This document shows positions 5,425-12,410 of a stretch of 12,410 bases of DNA, piece by piece (positions within the stretch are counted from its first letter, which is position 1; the number at the start of each line of letters is the position of its first letter). A program made the translations under genes and the position numbers. Below the pieces are notes generated by a model. It worked only from the letters and a program-made list of their open reading frames with translations. It did no database searches and had not been told where the DNA came from. Source of the stretch: Acidimicrobiaceae bacterium (lineage in GTDB: Bacteria; Actinomycetota; Acidimicrobiia; Acidimicrobiales; UBA10347); contig DNHM01000321.1 of the NCBI GenBank assembly GCA_003485885.1, forward strand, positions 1 to 12,410. The letters are read 5' to 3'.

Positions 5425-8400
5425 TCAGCCGCCGATGATCTCGACGCCGAGTTCGGACAACTGGTTGTTGATCTTGGCGAGGTCACCATCTACGAGCGCT
5501 TGCATGGCTGCGAGCTGTATATCGGCCTGCCCTGACAGTTTCTCGAACACGTCGTAGGACTGCTGGGTTGGTTTGGCGTCAGCACTGCGGATGACCGGCG
5601 GAAGACCGTTGATCTTTTCGAACAACATCTCGCGGTAGTTCAGCGCATCACCGAACGAGGTGAATTCTTTCTGCACCAATGCAGCTTCGACCTTGTCGAG
5701 CTTCTTCTCAAGGCGAGTCATCGCAGCGGTCACCTTCTCGGCGTCCGCATTGCCCGTCAGACGCCCGGTCCAATCAGCCATGCGCTTCTTCACACCCCGG
5801 CTGGTGTTGACCGCCTCGACGATCTCGCTGAGTTTGTTCTGTACCCCGAGCATGAGATCGAGCTGTGCTTTCAGGTCGCGTTGGCTGGTCTTGACCCGCG
5901 GGTCTTTGACCAGGTTGAAACCCTGTTCCATGGACAAATCGCCGACCGTCAAACGAGCGGTATAGGCACCGGGCAACGCAAGTGGCCCGGCTGGTCGTTG
6001 ATGGAAATCGGTGTCGACTATCTTGGGGCCGCACGCATGATGCATCGACCACCAGAAGCTGTTCATGCCAGCGTTCGCACTGATGTACTGACCGAAGCGA
6101 TCCTTCTTGTCCTCGGGCATGACGCTTGAGAATGAGTCGATCTCGTTGCCCTTGTCGTCGAGGATGGTGAGGACCGCCTCGCCACCAGGTGCTGCGTCGA
6201 GTGCCGCTTGGTCCAGCAGGTACGTGAAGCGTGCTCCTCGGGGCAGGTCGTCGCCAGCGTCGATGACTCGTTTAGTCTTGCGACCTTGTTCGTCTTCTTC
6301 GAGGTAGAACGTCGCGTTCTGACCAATCGTTACGTGGTAACTCTTGCCGCCAAGATCACCCCAGAATCCTGCGAACAGGTGGTCAGGAGCACGAACGGTG
6401 TCGCGTGGGGCGAACAGGAAGTTCTTGGCCTTGCCCAGATCGTCGTGAATCTGATGGATCTGGGTCAGGTCGTCGAGAATCCAGAACGAACGACCATGGG
6501 TGGCGACCACCATGTCGGTGTCCTTGATGATCAGGTCATACACCGGGCACACCGGCAGGTTGGCCTGCAACGACTGCCACTTGGCGCCGTCGTCGAACGA
6601 GCAGTACAGGCCGAGTTCAGTACCTGCGTACAGCAGCCCAGCACGATTCGGATCTTCACGTACGACCCGGACGAAGTCATCTTTGGGCAGACCAGTGGTG
6701 ATCTTCTTCCAGGTCTTGCCCCAGTCGGTGGTCTTGTAGATGTAGGGCGCATAGTCGCCCTCTTTGTGGCGGGCCACCGACATGTACACGGTGCCTTTGT
6801 TGTGCTCAGACTCGGCCAGCATGGTGACCTGTGACCACTTCTTCATACCCCTCGGGGTGACGTCTTTCCATGTCTTGCCGTCGTTCATGCTCACGTGCAC
6901 GAGGCCATCGTCGGAACCAGCCATGAGCACACCGGGACGATGTTTTGACGCGATGAACGAGAAGATCGTGGCGTACATTTCGGCGCCAGCGGTGTCCATG
7001 GTGAGTGGTCCGGAGACACCCATGGTCTTGGGATCGGCCCGAGTCAGATCAGGGCTGATCGGTTCCCAGCTATGGCCCTCGTTGGTGGTCTTGAACACCT
7101 TGTTGCCACACGCGTACAACGTCTTGTTGTCTTGTGGCGAGAACACGATGGGGTAGGTCCACTGGAAACGTACTTCGCTGGTGTTGCCGTCGTGATAGGC
7201 CTCGGGCCACACGCTGACCAGCTGGATTTGTTTGGTCTTGTGGTCATATCGCTGCAGTGCATCGCCAGCACCAGGTGAGCTGCCGATAGCGCCCACAAAC
7301 ACGATGTTGGGGTCGCCAGGTTTCGGGGCGACGTAGCCGCTCTCGGCGGTGCCGGGGGGATAACAATCCGCCCAGTTGATAGCGCCCTTGAAGGTCGCGC
7401 TCGGCACAGCAATCGACGAGTTGTCTTGCTGGCTGCCGTAGACCATGTATGGGTACTGGTCGTCGACGGCCACGTGGTAGAACTGCGCGGTGAGCTGGTT
7501 GTAGATCGTTGACCACGAGTCGCCAGCGTTCATAGACACCCAGGCGCCACCGTCGTCGCTACCGATCATGCGCCGCGGGTTGGCCGGGTCAATCCACAGT
7601 GCGTGGTTGTCGCCGTGTGGGGTGTGGAATTGTTCGAAGTTCTTGCCGCCGTCGATCGACTTCCACGCGTTGGCGTTCATGATGAACACCTGGTTCTCGT
7701 CGGTCGGATGGGCGATCACGTGCATGTAGTACCAGGGGCGCCATGCCAGGTCAGGGTTCGAGCTGACCTTCTCCCAGGTGTCGCCGTAGTCGTCGGTGCG
7801 GTACAGGCCACGCTTGCGGAACTCAGCCTCGACGAGCGCCCACGCCCGGCCAGCCTTGGCAGGGGACAAGGTCACGCCGATTTTGCCGAGCGTGCCGTCG
7901 GGCAGACCCTTGTTGGTGCTGATGTCGGTCCAGGTGTCACCGCCATCTTTCGAGCGCCAGATACCGCAGTCGGGGCCGCCGGAGTTGATCGACCAGAAGT
8001 TGCGTCGGGCCTGCCAGGTCGTGGCAAGAAGGATGCGAGGATTGTGCGGGTCGAGGGTGACATCGATCGCACCAGCTCGGGCGCTCACATGGAGGACAAG
8101 TTCCCAGTCCTCGCCACCGTTGGTCGAGCGGTACAAGCCACGCTCAGGATTGTCCTTGGCCGAGTGGCCCAGAGCTGCCACATAGACCGTGTCGGGATCC
8201 GTGGGGTGCACCACGATCTCGCCGATATGGCGGGTCTCGACCAGACCCATGTGTTGCCATGTGCGGCCGGCATCGGTCGACTTGTACACGCCGTCACCGT
8301 GGGTGACGTCGATACGAATGGTCGCTTCGCCCATACCGGCATAGATGACGTTGCCATCTGAAGGCGCAACCGCAAGTGCTCCGACTGAGGCAGTCTTGAA

Positions 8401-8592
8401 GAAGCCGTCGCTGATGTTCTCCCAGTACTGTCCAGCATCATCGGACTTCCACACGCCACCAGCGCACGCTCCGAAGTAGAAGGTGGCTTGGTCGGTGGGA
8501 TCTGCCGCCACAGCAACGACGCGTCCGCCACGGGTCGGTCCGATATTGCGGTATTCGATCTGGCTCAGCAGGTTCTGATCAACGTTGGGCAT
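5425..8592 (-). CDS. giant Asp-box (BNR/VPS10-like) beta-propeller protein without signal peptide
   Basis: Protein of 1055 aa resembling the WD40/YVTN/BNR-like or 'sortilin/VPS10-like glycosyl hydrolase' proteins of many bacteria, whose function is generally unknown. I see eleven Asp-box motifs (S/T-x-D/N-x-G-x-x-W/F). They start at residues 49, 104, 155, 213, 265, 311, 352, 501, 567, 620 and 664, for example KSTDAGRTWQ and RSKDGGDTWT. This implies one or two beta-propellers over about 15-710. Residues 720-895 look beta-rich (SYHVTIGQNATFYLE; AVLTILDDKGNEIDSF). Residues 900-1050 are charged and helical, perhaps coiled-coil. The N-terminus is polar, with no signal peptide or lipobox. An in-frame TAG four codons upstream of the ATG rules out a longer start. 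There is no Shine-Dalgarno, but TAGGTT lies 6 nt before the ATG. Catalysis should not be assumed from the glycosidase label. Confidence 0.88.
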   Translation of the reverse strand: MPNVDQNLLSQIEYRNIGPTRGGRVVAVAADPTDQATFYFGACAGGVWKSDDAGQYWENISDGFFKTASVGALAVAPSDGNVIYAGMGEATIRIDVTHGDGVYKSTDAGRTWQHMGLVETRHIGEIVVHPTDPDTVYVAALGHSAKDNPERGLYRSTNGGEDWELVLHVSARAGAIDVTLDPHNPRILLATTWQARRNFWSINSGGPDCGIWRSKDGGDTWTDISTNKGLPDGTLGKIGVTLSPAKAGRAWALVEAEFRKRGLYRTDDYGDTWEKVSSNPDLAWRPWYYMHVIAHPTDENQVFIMNANAWKSIDGGKNFEQFHTPHGDNHALWIDPANPRRMIGSDDGGAWVSMNAGDSWSTIYNQLTAQFYHVAVDDQYPYMVYGSQQDNSSIAVPSATFKGAINWADCYPPGTAESGYVAPKPGDPNIVFVGAIGSSPGAGDALQRYDHKTKQIQLVSVWPEAYHDGNTSEVRFQWTYPIVFSPQDNKTLYACGNKVFKTTNEGHSWEPISPDLTRADPKTMGVSGPLTMDTAGAEMYATIFSFIASKHRPGVLMAGSDDGLVHVSMNDGKTWKDVTPRGMKKWSQVTMLAESEHNKGTVYMSVARHKEGDYAPYIYKTTDWGKTWKKITTGLPKDDFVRVVREDPNRAGLLYAGTELGLYCSFDDGAKWQSLQANLPVCPVYDLIIKDTDMVVATHGRSFWILDDLTQIHQIHDDLGKAKNFLFAPRDTVRAPDHLFAGFWGDLGGKSYHVTIGQNATFYLEEDEQGRKTKRVIDAGDDLPRGARFTYLLDQAALDAAPGGEAVLTILDDKGNEIDSFSSVMPEDKKDRFGQYISANAGMNSFWWSMHHACGPKIVDTDFHQRPAGPLALPGAYTARLTVGDLSMEQGFNLVKDPRVKTSQRDLKAQLDLMLGVQNKLSEIVEAVNTSRGVKKRMADWTGRLTGNADAEKVTAAMTRLEKKLDKVEAALVQKEFTSFGDALNYREMLFEKINGLPPVIRSADAKPTQQSYDVFEKLSGQADIQLAAMQALVDGDLAKINNQLSELGVEIIGG

Positions 8593-8598
8593 CCACAG

Positions 8599-8604
8599 AA
8601 CCTA
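8599..8604 (-). promoter_or_regulatory. candidate leaderless -10 of the Asp-box gene
   Basis: On the minus strand TAGGTT (TAnnnT class) is followed by 6 nt and then the ATG at 8592. No Shine-Dalgarno is visible. The same layout occurs before hisE. I found no convincing -35 hexamer, only TGGACC with a 19-nt spacer. Confidence 0.4.
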
Positions 8605-8672
8605 GTCGGTCGAACACGCCACAGGTCCAGCATCCGCAACCTAGACCTGGATTCTGAGCTCTGGGCTGCGCG

Positions 8673-8692
8673 ACCTCGACGAGATCCGAGGT
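8673..8692. promoter_or_regulatory. operator-like inverted repeat upstream of the MFS gene
   Basis: ACCTCG (8673-8678) and CGAGGT (8687-8692) form a perfect 6-bp inverted repeat with an 8-nt spacer, ending 36 nt before the MFS start in a 136-nt divergent intergenic region. A second, looser one (CAGGTC 8622-8627, GACCTG 8644-8649) lies nearer the Asp-box gene. Such pairs suit a dimeric repressor, but 6-bp repeats can occur by chance and no regulator gene is adjacent. Confidence 0.25.
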
Positions 8693-8728
8693 GCGATTTC
8701 GCGCTCAGATGTGTGAGACTTTGACACG

Positions 8729-9949
8729 ATGCGTGGATTACGAGGGCTGTATCTCACGGCTGCAGTGACTATGGCCGGTGTGAGCTCGGTGTTCGCCTTA
8801 TTGGCGGAGCTCGAGGATCGTTACGGCCTGTCGACACAGGGACTCGGACTGATTGCCGGGTCGTCCTTTATTGCAGCACTCGTTGCTCAACTGTGGCTGG
8901 CCCGCTTCGCTGACCGAGGGCACGCAGCCTTGTTGCTCCGCCTGGGGGTGGTGGCTGCCGGCGTCGGCCTGCTCTGGTTTAGTGTGGCCACCGAACTGTG
9001 GCAGTTCGTAGCCGCCCGATCGGCACTTGGAGCTGGCGTTGGTGTGCTTGTGCCACCGGCTCGACGAGCCATCGTGCTTACCTCCACCGATAATCAGGGG
9101 GAACGGCTCGGCACGTTCTACGCCGCCTACCTCTCAGGGTTTGTGTTTGGCCCTCCGATCGGTGCGGTGCTCACCGATCTGGCCGACGTTCGGCTGCCGT
9201 TCGCCGTCTTTGGCGGCCTGACGTTGCTGTCGATTGTCGCCATCGCACGCATCGAGATGCCCGAAGCTCCTCGCGACGCCGAAATCACGATCGCCGATCG
9301 ACGAGTTCTACGACGGATGCTGGTCGACCGGCGGGTGATCGCTGCTGTCCTGGTCGTCATCTCATTCCGCTACTCAATCGGCGTCTTCGAGCCCCTGTGG
9401 GCCGTCCATCTCGACGATCTCGGCGCCTCGACTCGGGTGATTGCCCTGTCCCTAACTGCGTTTGCGCTGCCGATGCTGATCGTTGCTAGGCCTGCGGGCA
9501 GGCTCACCGATCGCTTCGGTGCGCGGTGGATGTCGGTGCTTCCGGCACTGATCAGCGCGGTGCTGATGATGACCTACGGCTACACCCCATTCCTGTGGGT
9601 GATCCTGGTCGTCGCGGGGATTCACGGAATAATGGAGGCAGCGCTCAACCCGGCAACACAAGCGGGGATCGCCGACGTGACCGCCGATAGCGACGCTGCT
9701 TCGGCCCAAGGCCTAGCCGAAGCTGCTGGTTCTGCCGCCTCGGCGATAGGAGCCTTTTCCGCGCCGGTCGTTTTTGATGCGTGGGGGGCCGGCCCGGCAT
9801 GGCTCATGGCTGGTTGTGTAATGGTCGCGCTTGTGGCCGCCAGTTGGTTGCTTGACCGCCCGCTGTTGAAGATGACGACCTCGCCGCCATCTGAGCCAAA
9901 GTCGCCTGACTCAGAACGATCTCCCAACCCGAGCGCAGCACAAGCCTGA
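8729..9949 (+). CDS. MFS transporter, efflux-like
   Basis: Major facilitator superfamily protein of 406 aa with about 12 hydrophobic segments in two halves joined by a charged cytoplasmic loop (about 177-202). The TM2-TM3 loop has a degenerate motif A (ARFADRG, 58-64). The equivalent loop in the second half has a better one (GRLTDRFGAR, 257-266). TM5 carries the antiporter-type motif C (SGFVFGPPIG, 136-145), typical of proton-coupled drug exporters, so efflux is the likelier direction. The C-terminal tail (383-406) is rich in Pro and Ser and probably disordered. The ATG at 8729 lacks a clear Shine-Dalgarno; the first residues lead directly into TM1, which supports it. It is divergent from the Asp-box gene and 50 nt upstream of hisE. 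The substrate is unknown. Confidence 0.9.
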   Translation: MRGLRGLYLTAAVTMAGVSSVFALLAELEDRYGLSTQGLGLIAGSSFIAALVAQLWLARFADRGHAALLLRLGVVAAGVGLLWFSVATELWQFVAARSALGAGVGVLVPPARRAIVLTSTDNQGERLGTFYAAYLSGFVFGPPIGAVLTDLADVRLPFAVFGGLTLLSIVAIARIEMPEAPRDAEITIADRRVLRRMLVDRRVIAAVLVVISFRYSIGVFEPLWAVHLDDLGASTRVIALSLTAFALPMLIVARPAGRLTDRFGARWMSVLPALISAVLMMTYGYTPFLWVILVVAGIHGIMEAALNPATQAGIADVTADSDAASAQGLAEAAGSAASAIGAFSAPVVFDAWGAGPAWLMAGCVMVALVAASWLLDRPLLKMTTSPPSEPKSPDSERSPNPSAAQA

Positions 9950-9987
9950 GTGCCACTGCGGGGGGATTCTCACTGGCCTTGCAACGA

Positions 9988-9993
9988 TAGGCT
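9988..9993 (+). promoter_or_regulatory. candidate leaderless -10 of hisE
   Basis: TAGGCT (TAnnnT class) is followed by TTGCCG and then GTG at 10000, the same 6-nt spacing as before the Asp-box gene. It favours GTG 10000 over the TTG at 9994, which directly abuts the hexamer. No clear -35 is visible and no Shine-Dalgarno is present. Confidence 0.4.
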
Positions 9994-9999
9994 TTGCCG

Positions 10000-10281
10000 G
10001 TGCATGACACCCTGGTAGAGCTGGAAGCCACGATTGTGGCCAGAAAGGGAGCATCGCCCGAAGACTCGTATTCGGCACGGCTCCTGAACAATACTGAACT
10101 TCTGCAACGCAAAATTGTTGAAGAGGCTCATGAACTCACCCTGGAACTTGCCCGGCCAGCGATCGCCAAAGATCGCACCGCTGAAGAGTGCGCCGATCTG
10201 CTGTACCACATGATGGTCGGACTGGTCACCGCCGACGTAGCGTTCGCCGATGTGTTGCAGGTTCTGGAGGGTCGACGATGA
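10000..10281 (+). CDS. hisE: phosphoribosyl-ATP diphosphatase
   Basis: Second step of histidine biosynthesis: hydrolysis of phosphoribosyl-ATP to phosphoribosyl-AMP and pyrophosphate in the cytoplasm. The 93-aa product has the stand-alone HisE length and an all-alpha MazG-like fold. Visible motifs are SYSARLL (23-29) and the metal-binding acidic residues in RKIVEEAHEL (37-46: E41, E42, E45) and AEECADLLYH (61-70: E62/E63, D66). A TTG two codons earlier (9994) would give 95 aa. GTG at 10000 is preferred because of the TAGGCT hexamer 6 nt before it. It overlaps hisG by 4 nt (ATGA), so translation is probably coupled. This is a single-domain enzyme, not a HisIE fusion, so hisI must lie elsewhere. 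Confidence 0.92.
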   Translation: MHDTLVELEATIVARKGASPEDSYSARLLNNTELLQRKIVEEAHELTLELARPAIAKDRTAEECADLLYHMMVGLVTADVAFADVLQVLEGRR

Positions 10282-11123
10282 AAGACATCATCATCGCCAT
10301 CCCATCGAAGGGCCGGCTACGCGAGGGCGCAGTTGACCTGATGGCACATGCTGGCATCAATGCCCGGACGGGCGGGGGTGCATCCACGGTCGATCCGGAT
10401 TCACGTATTCGTTTCCTTGAGATGCGGCCCCGAGATGCAGCAGCATGGCTCCATGCCGGCCGAATCGCAGCCGCGTTTATCTCCACTGATACCGCACTCG
10501 AAGCCGGCGCAGCGGACTACCCCTCGATTCCGCTTGGTTTCTCTTCCTCGGACCTCGTTATCGCTTGTCGCGACGACAGCGGTTTTGAGACCCCAGCTGA
10601 CTTGGCTGGCAAGACCATTGCGACCCACTTGCCGAAGACAACCCGTCAATGGTTAGCTGATCGTTCTATCGAGGCCAGCGTGGTCGCCATGGGTGGTTCG
10701 CTCGAAGGTGTCTGCGCGCTCGGTCTTGCCGACGCGATCGTGGACCTCCGCCAGACCGGCAACAGCTTGGCGCTCAACAATCTGCACACGCTCGAAGTCA
10801 TGGCGAAATGCCAGGCGATCCTGGCGTGGAACCCCGCTGTCGCAGCCGACATCGAATGGATGACCGAACGAATCCAGGCAGCGGTCGAAGGCCGCAAGGC
10901 GCAGTACCTGATCTTCCATCTACCTACCGACCAGGTCGGCAACCTGGGCCAGGCCTTCGAAGGCCTGGAGTCACCCACGGTGCTCCCGCTCGACGGACAT
11001 GAAGACCTTGTGGCGGTGCATGTTGTGGTCAAGACCTCAGAGATGTGGTCGCACCTGGCTGATCTGCGCACGCTCGGTGCATCGGGCGTGGTTGCTCTGC
11101 CGGTGCACGCACTTATGCCCTAG
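10278..11123 (+). CDS. hisG: ATP phosphoribosyltransferase, long form
   Basis: First, committed step of histidine biosynthesis: condensation of ATP with PRPP to N1-(5-phosphoribosyl)-ATP, normally feedback-inhibited by histidine. At 281 aa it is the long form, with a C-terminal ACT-like regulatory domain (about 205-281), so it should not need the HisZ partner. The N-terminus KDIIIAIPSKGRL (2-14) is typical. The PRPP-binding loop is ADAIVDLRQTGNSL (151-164). The start ATG at 10278 overlaps the hisE stop and has GGAGG 7 nt upstream. A longer reading from 10188 would only translate hisE out of frame. Only 25 nt separate its stop from that of the convergent oxidase gene, and no terminator is evident there. 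Confidence 0.96.
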   Translation: MKDIIIAIPSKGRLREGAVDLMAHAGINARTGGGASTVDPDSRIRFLEMRPRDAAAWLHAGRIAAAFISTDTALEAGAADYPSIPLGFSSSDLVIACRDDSGFETPADLAGKTIATHLPKTTRQWLADRSIEASVVAMGGSLEGVCALGLADAIVDLRQTGNSLALNNLHTLEVMAKCQAILAWNPAVAADIEWMTERIQAAVEGRKAQYLIFHLPTDQVGNLGQAFEGLESPTVLPLDGHEDLVAVHVVVKTSEMWSHLADLRTLGASGVVALPVHALMP

Positions 11124-11148
11124 AACCAGCCTCCTGCGAGTCTCGGTC

Positions 11149-12321
11149 TTAGGGCCGCAGACTCGATAGATAGTCGGTCACGAAGATCCTGTCGGGATCG
11201 TGTTCGTCGCGTACCCGCCACCAGTCGCCATACCGGGGGTACAACGCGGCGAGTTCCTGTCCGGTCTGGTAGTGCTGTTTGCCCCAATGAGGGCGGCCGT
11301 CGTAACGGCGAAAGATCTCTTCACAGGCTTCGAATAGGGGCCGGTCGTCGAGGGTAATGTCCTGATGTGCCGAGATCGTGACTGTCTCCCGCCCAGCTGC
11401 TGCGCTGATCCACATATCGTCGGAAGCCACCGTGCGGTATTCCAGGGGCCACTGCAGATCGGGGAAGTCGCGCAAAATCATCTCTCGGACCTCGTTGAAA
11501 CACGCAGGACCTACGTGGGCCGGCACCGAGTACTCCATCTCGGTATGGAGATCGTCGCGGGTCGACGAAATCACATCGTGGCTCCAACCGATTCGCTCAA
11601 GCTTGCGGTCAGCGAGCTCATCGATAGCGTCGTCGGTTTCAGCGAGCGACTTACACGCACAGGCGTCGGTCTGTGGCATCCAGAAGAACTCGAAGTGACG
11701 AGTCGCCGCAACGAGTTCGTCGATCCGACTGAATACGGACGCCGGGTCTTCCTTCCACAACGTCTCGTGCAGGCGATAGGCAGGCCGCAAGGCGAGCGTG
11801 AGTTCGGTGATCAGGCCGACGGCACCCAACGAATGCCGCACGATCTCGAAGAGTTCGGGCGTGGCAGCGGGGGAGCAGTCCACGACGTCGCCAGACGCCA
11901 ACACGATGCGAGCGCCCTCAACCGAGGCGGACAGGTTCTGTAGCGAGGGGCCGGTGCCATGTGTGCCGGTGCTGGTCGCTCCTGCCACGCTTTGACGATC
12001 GATGTCGCCCTGGTTACGGATCGCCAAGCCATGTTCGAGCAGCGGTTCGCCCAGTTGAAAGATACGAGTGCCCGAGCGGATACGAGCGGTCTGGGCTTCG
12101 GTGTCGACGGCTTCGATGCCTTGCCAACCGTCGAGCGTGAGCAGCATGCCGTTGGTGGCTGCGATACGGGAGTGGGAGTGTGATGCGCCAACAGCTCGCA
12201 CCGGCATCTCGGTGATGGCGGCAGCGGCTACGGCCTCGACGATGTCGGACTCAGAGGTTGGGGCCACGATCGCCACCGGTGAATCTGTCTGGCGCCCTGA
12301 CCAGTTGGACCATTCAGCCAT
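11149..12321 (-). CDS. FAD-dependent sugar-1,4-lactone oxidase family protein
   Basis: Oxidase of 390 aa from the vanillyl-alcohol-oxidase fold group, closest in look to D-arabinono-1,4-lactone / L-gulono-1,4-lactone oxidases, which oxidise a sugar lactone and reduce O2 or another acceptor. Order: N-terminal WSNWSGRQ (4-11), the FAD-binding PP-loop VGASHSHS (44-51) with H48 as the expected covalent flavin attachment residue, and GATSTGTHGTG (114-124). Then come the EYR pair expected at the active site (E294, R296) and the signature HWGKQH (345-350). The C-terminal DRIFVTDYLSSL (377-388) is also typical. No signal peptide or membrane segment is seen, so it is probably cytoplasmic. The ATG at 12321 has AGGAG 5 nt upstream. 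The family is clear. The substrate may be another polyol or lactone, since bacterial members vary (alditol oxidase, gulonolactone dehydrogenase). Confidence 0.9.
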   Translation of the reverse strand: MAEWSNWSGRQTDSPVAIVAPTSESDIVEAVAAAAITEMPVRAVGASHSHSRIAATNGMLLTLDGWQGIEAVDTEAQTARIRSGTRIFQLGEPLLEHGLAIRNQGDIDRQSVAGATSTGTHGTGPSLQNLSASVEGARIVLASGDVVDCSPAATPELFEIVRHSLGAVGLITELTLALRPAYRLHETLWKEDPASVFSRIDELVAATRHFEFFWMPQTDACACKSLAETDDAIDELADRKLERIGWSHDVISSTRDDLHTEMEYSVPAHVGPACFNEVREMILRDFPDLQWPLEYRTVASDDMWISAAAGRETVTISAHQDITLDDRPLFEACEEIFRRYDGRPHWGKQHYQTGQELAALYPRYGDWWRVRDEHDPDRIFVTDYLSSLRP

Positions 12322-12363
12322 GGTGACTCCTGCAGTGCCCGACGCGAAACTTCATCTCTCGCA

Positions 12364-12387
12364 CCGTATACGGCCGAGCTGATACGG
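12364..12387. promoter_or_regulatory. palindrome and direct repeat upstream of the oxidase
   Basis: CCGTATACGG (12364-12373) is a perfect 10-bp palindrome about 43 nt upstream of the oxidase start. ATACGG recurs at 12382-12387, 14 nt further on. TATACG inside the palindrome could also serve as a -10. The position suits a promoter/operator, but no -35 or regulator gene is seen, so this is tentative. Confidence 0.25.
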
Positions 12388-12410
12388 GCGCAGTCGTTGC
12401 CATTGTCATT

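Noticed and set aside
6208..6834. 208-codon plus-strand open frame
   Set aside because: It is also a reverse-frame shadow of the Asp-box gene, with no domain or ribosome site that I can see.
7603..8361. 252-codon plus-strand open frame
   Set aside because: It lies wholly antisense to the Asp-box gene, where repeated GC-rich codons keep the opposite frame open. It has no recognisable motif.
10188..10277. 30-codon upstream extension of hisG
   Set aside because: It is out-of-frame hisE sequence. HisG homology starts at KDIIIAIPSKGRL, and the ATG at 10278 has a good GGAGG site.

Overview
The window is about 12.4 kb of high-GC bacterial chromosome. It holds nine intact protein genes, one decayed gene remnant and one tandem intergenic repeat. 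I see no RNA gene, insertion sequence, CRISPR array, phage gene or secretion cluster. The GC-rich codon use, the adjacent hisE-hisG pair encoding a long-form HisG, and several starts that lack a Shine-Dalgarno but sit just after a TAnnnT-like hexamer point to an actinobacterium. A marine Acidimicrobiia/Ilumatobacter-like lineage would fit, but that narrower guess is an inference.

Region 1 (60-4340) is rich in amidohydrolases. Two tandem M20D-type amidohydrolase paralogues run on the minus strand. They are the same length with no indels and roughly 75% identical by hand count. Divergent from them, on the plus strand, is the C-terminal third of a family III (CaiB/BaiF) CoA-transferase. It has no start region and a stop codon directly before its first homologous codons. 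Then comes an intact M20 hydrolase of the hydantoinase/carbamoylase type with what looks like its own leaderless promoter. Together these suggest scavenging of N-acylated or N-carbamoylated amino compounds. The exact substrates cannot be read from the sequence.

Region 2 (4341-4602) is the gap between two convergent genes. It is almost filled by two adjacent copies of a 115-bp, GC-rich, hairpin-containing repeat. This is the least explained sequence in the window.

Region 3 (4603-8592, minus strand) holds a TauE/SafE-family permease gene and, upstream of it, a 1055-residue Asp-box (BNR/VPS10-like) beta-propeller protein. That protein lacks the signal peptide expected for such families. A strong hairpin lies between the two genes.

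Region 4 (8593-12321) contains a divergently transcribed MFS transporter, then hisE-hisG overlapping by 4 nt (histidine biosynthesis steps 2 and 1). A convergent FAD-dependent sugar-lactone oxidase follows, with the HWGKxH signature of the D-arabinono-1,4-lactone oxidase family.

Most of the window is ordinary metabolism. I found no clear novel multi-gene system. The points most worth a second look are the 115-bp tandem repeat, the uneven divergence of the M20 pair, the signal-less Asp-box giant and the recurrent leaderless-start pattern.
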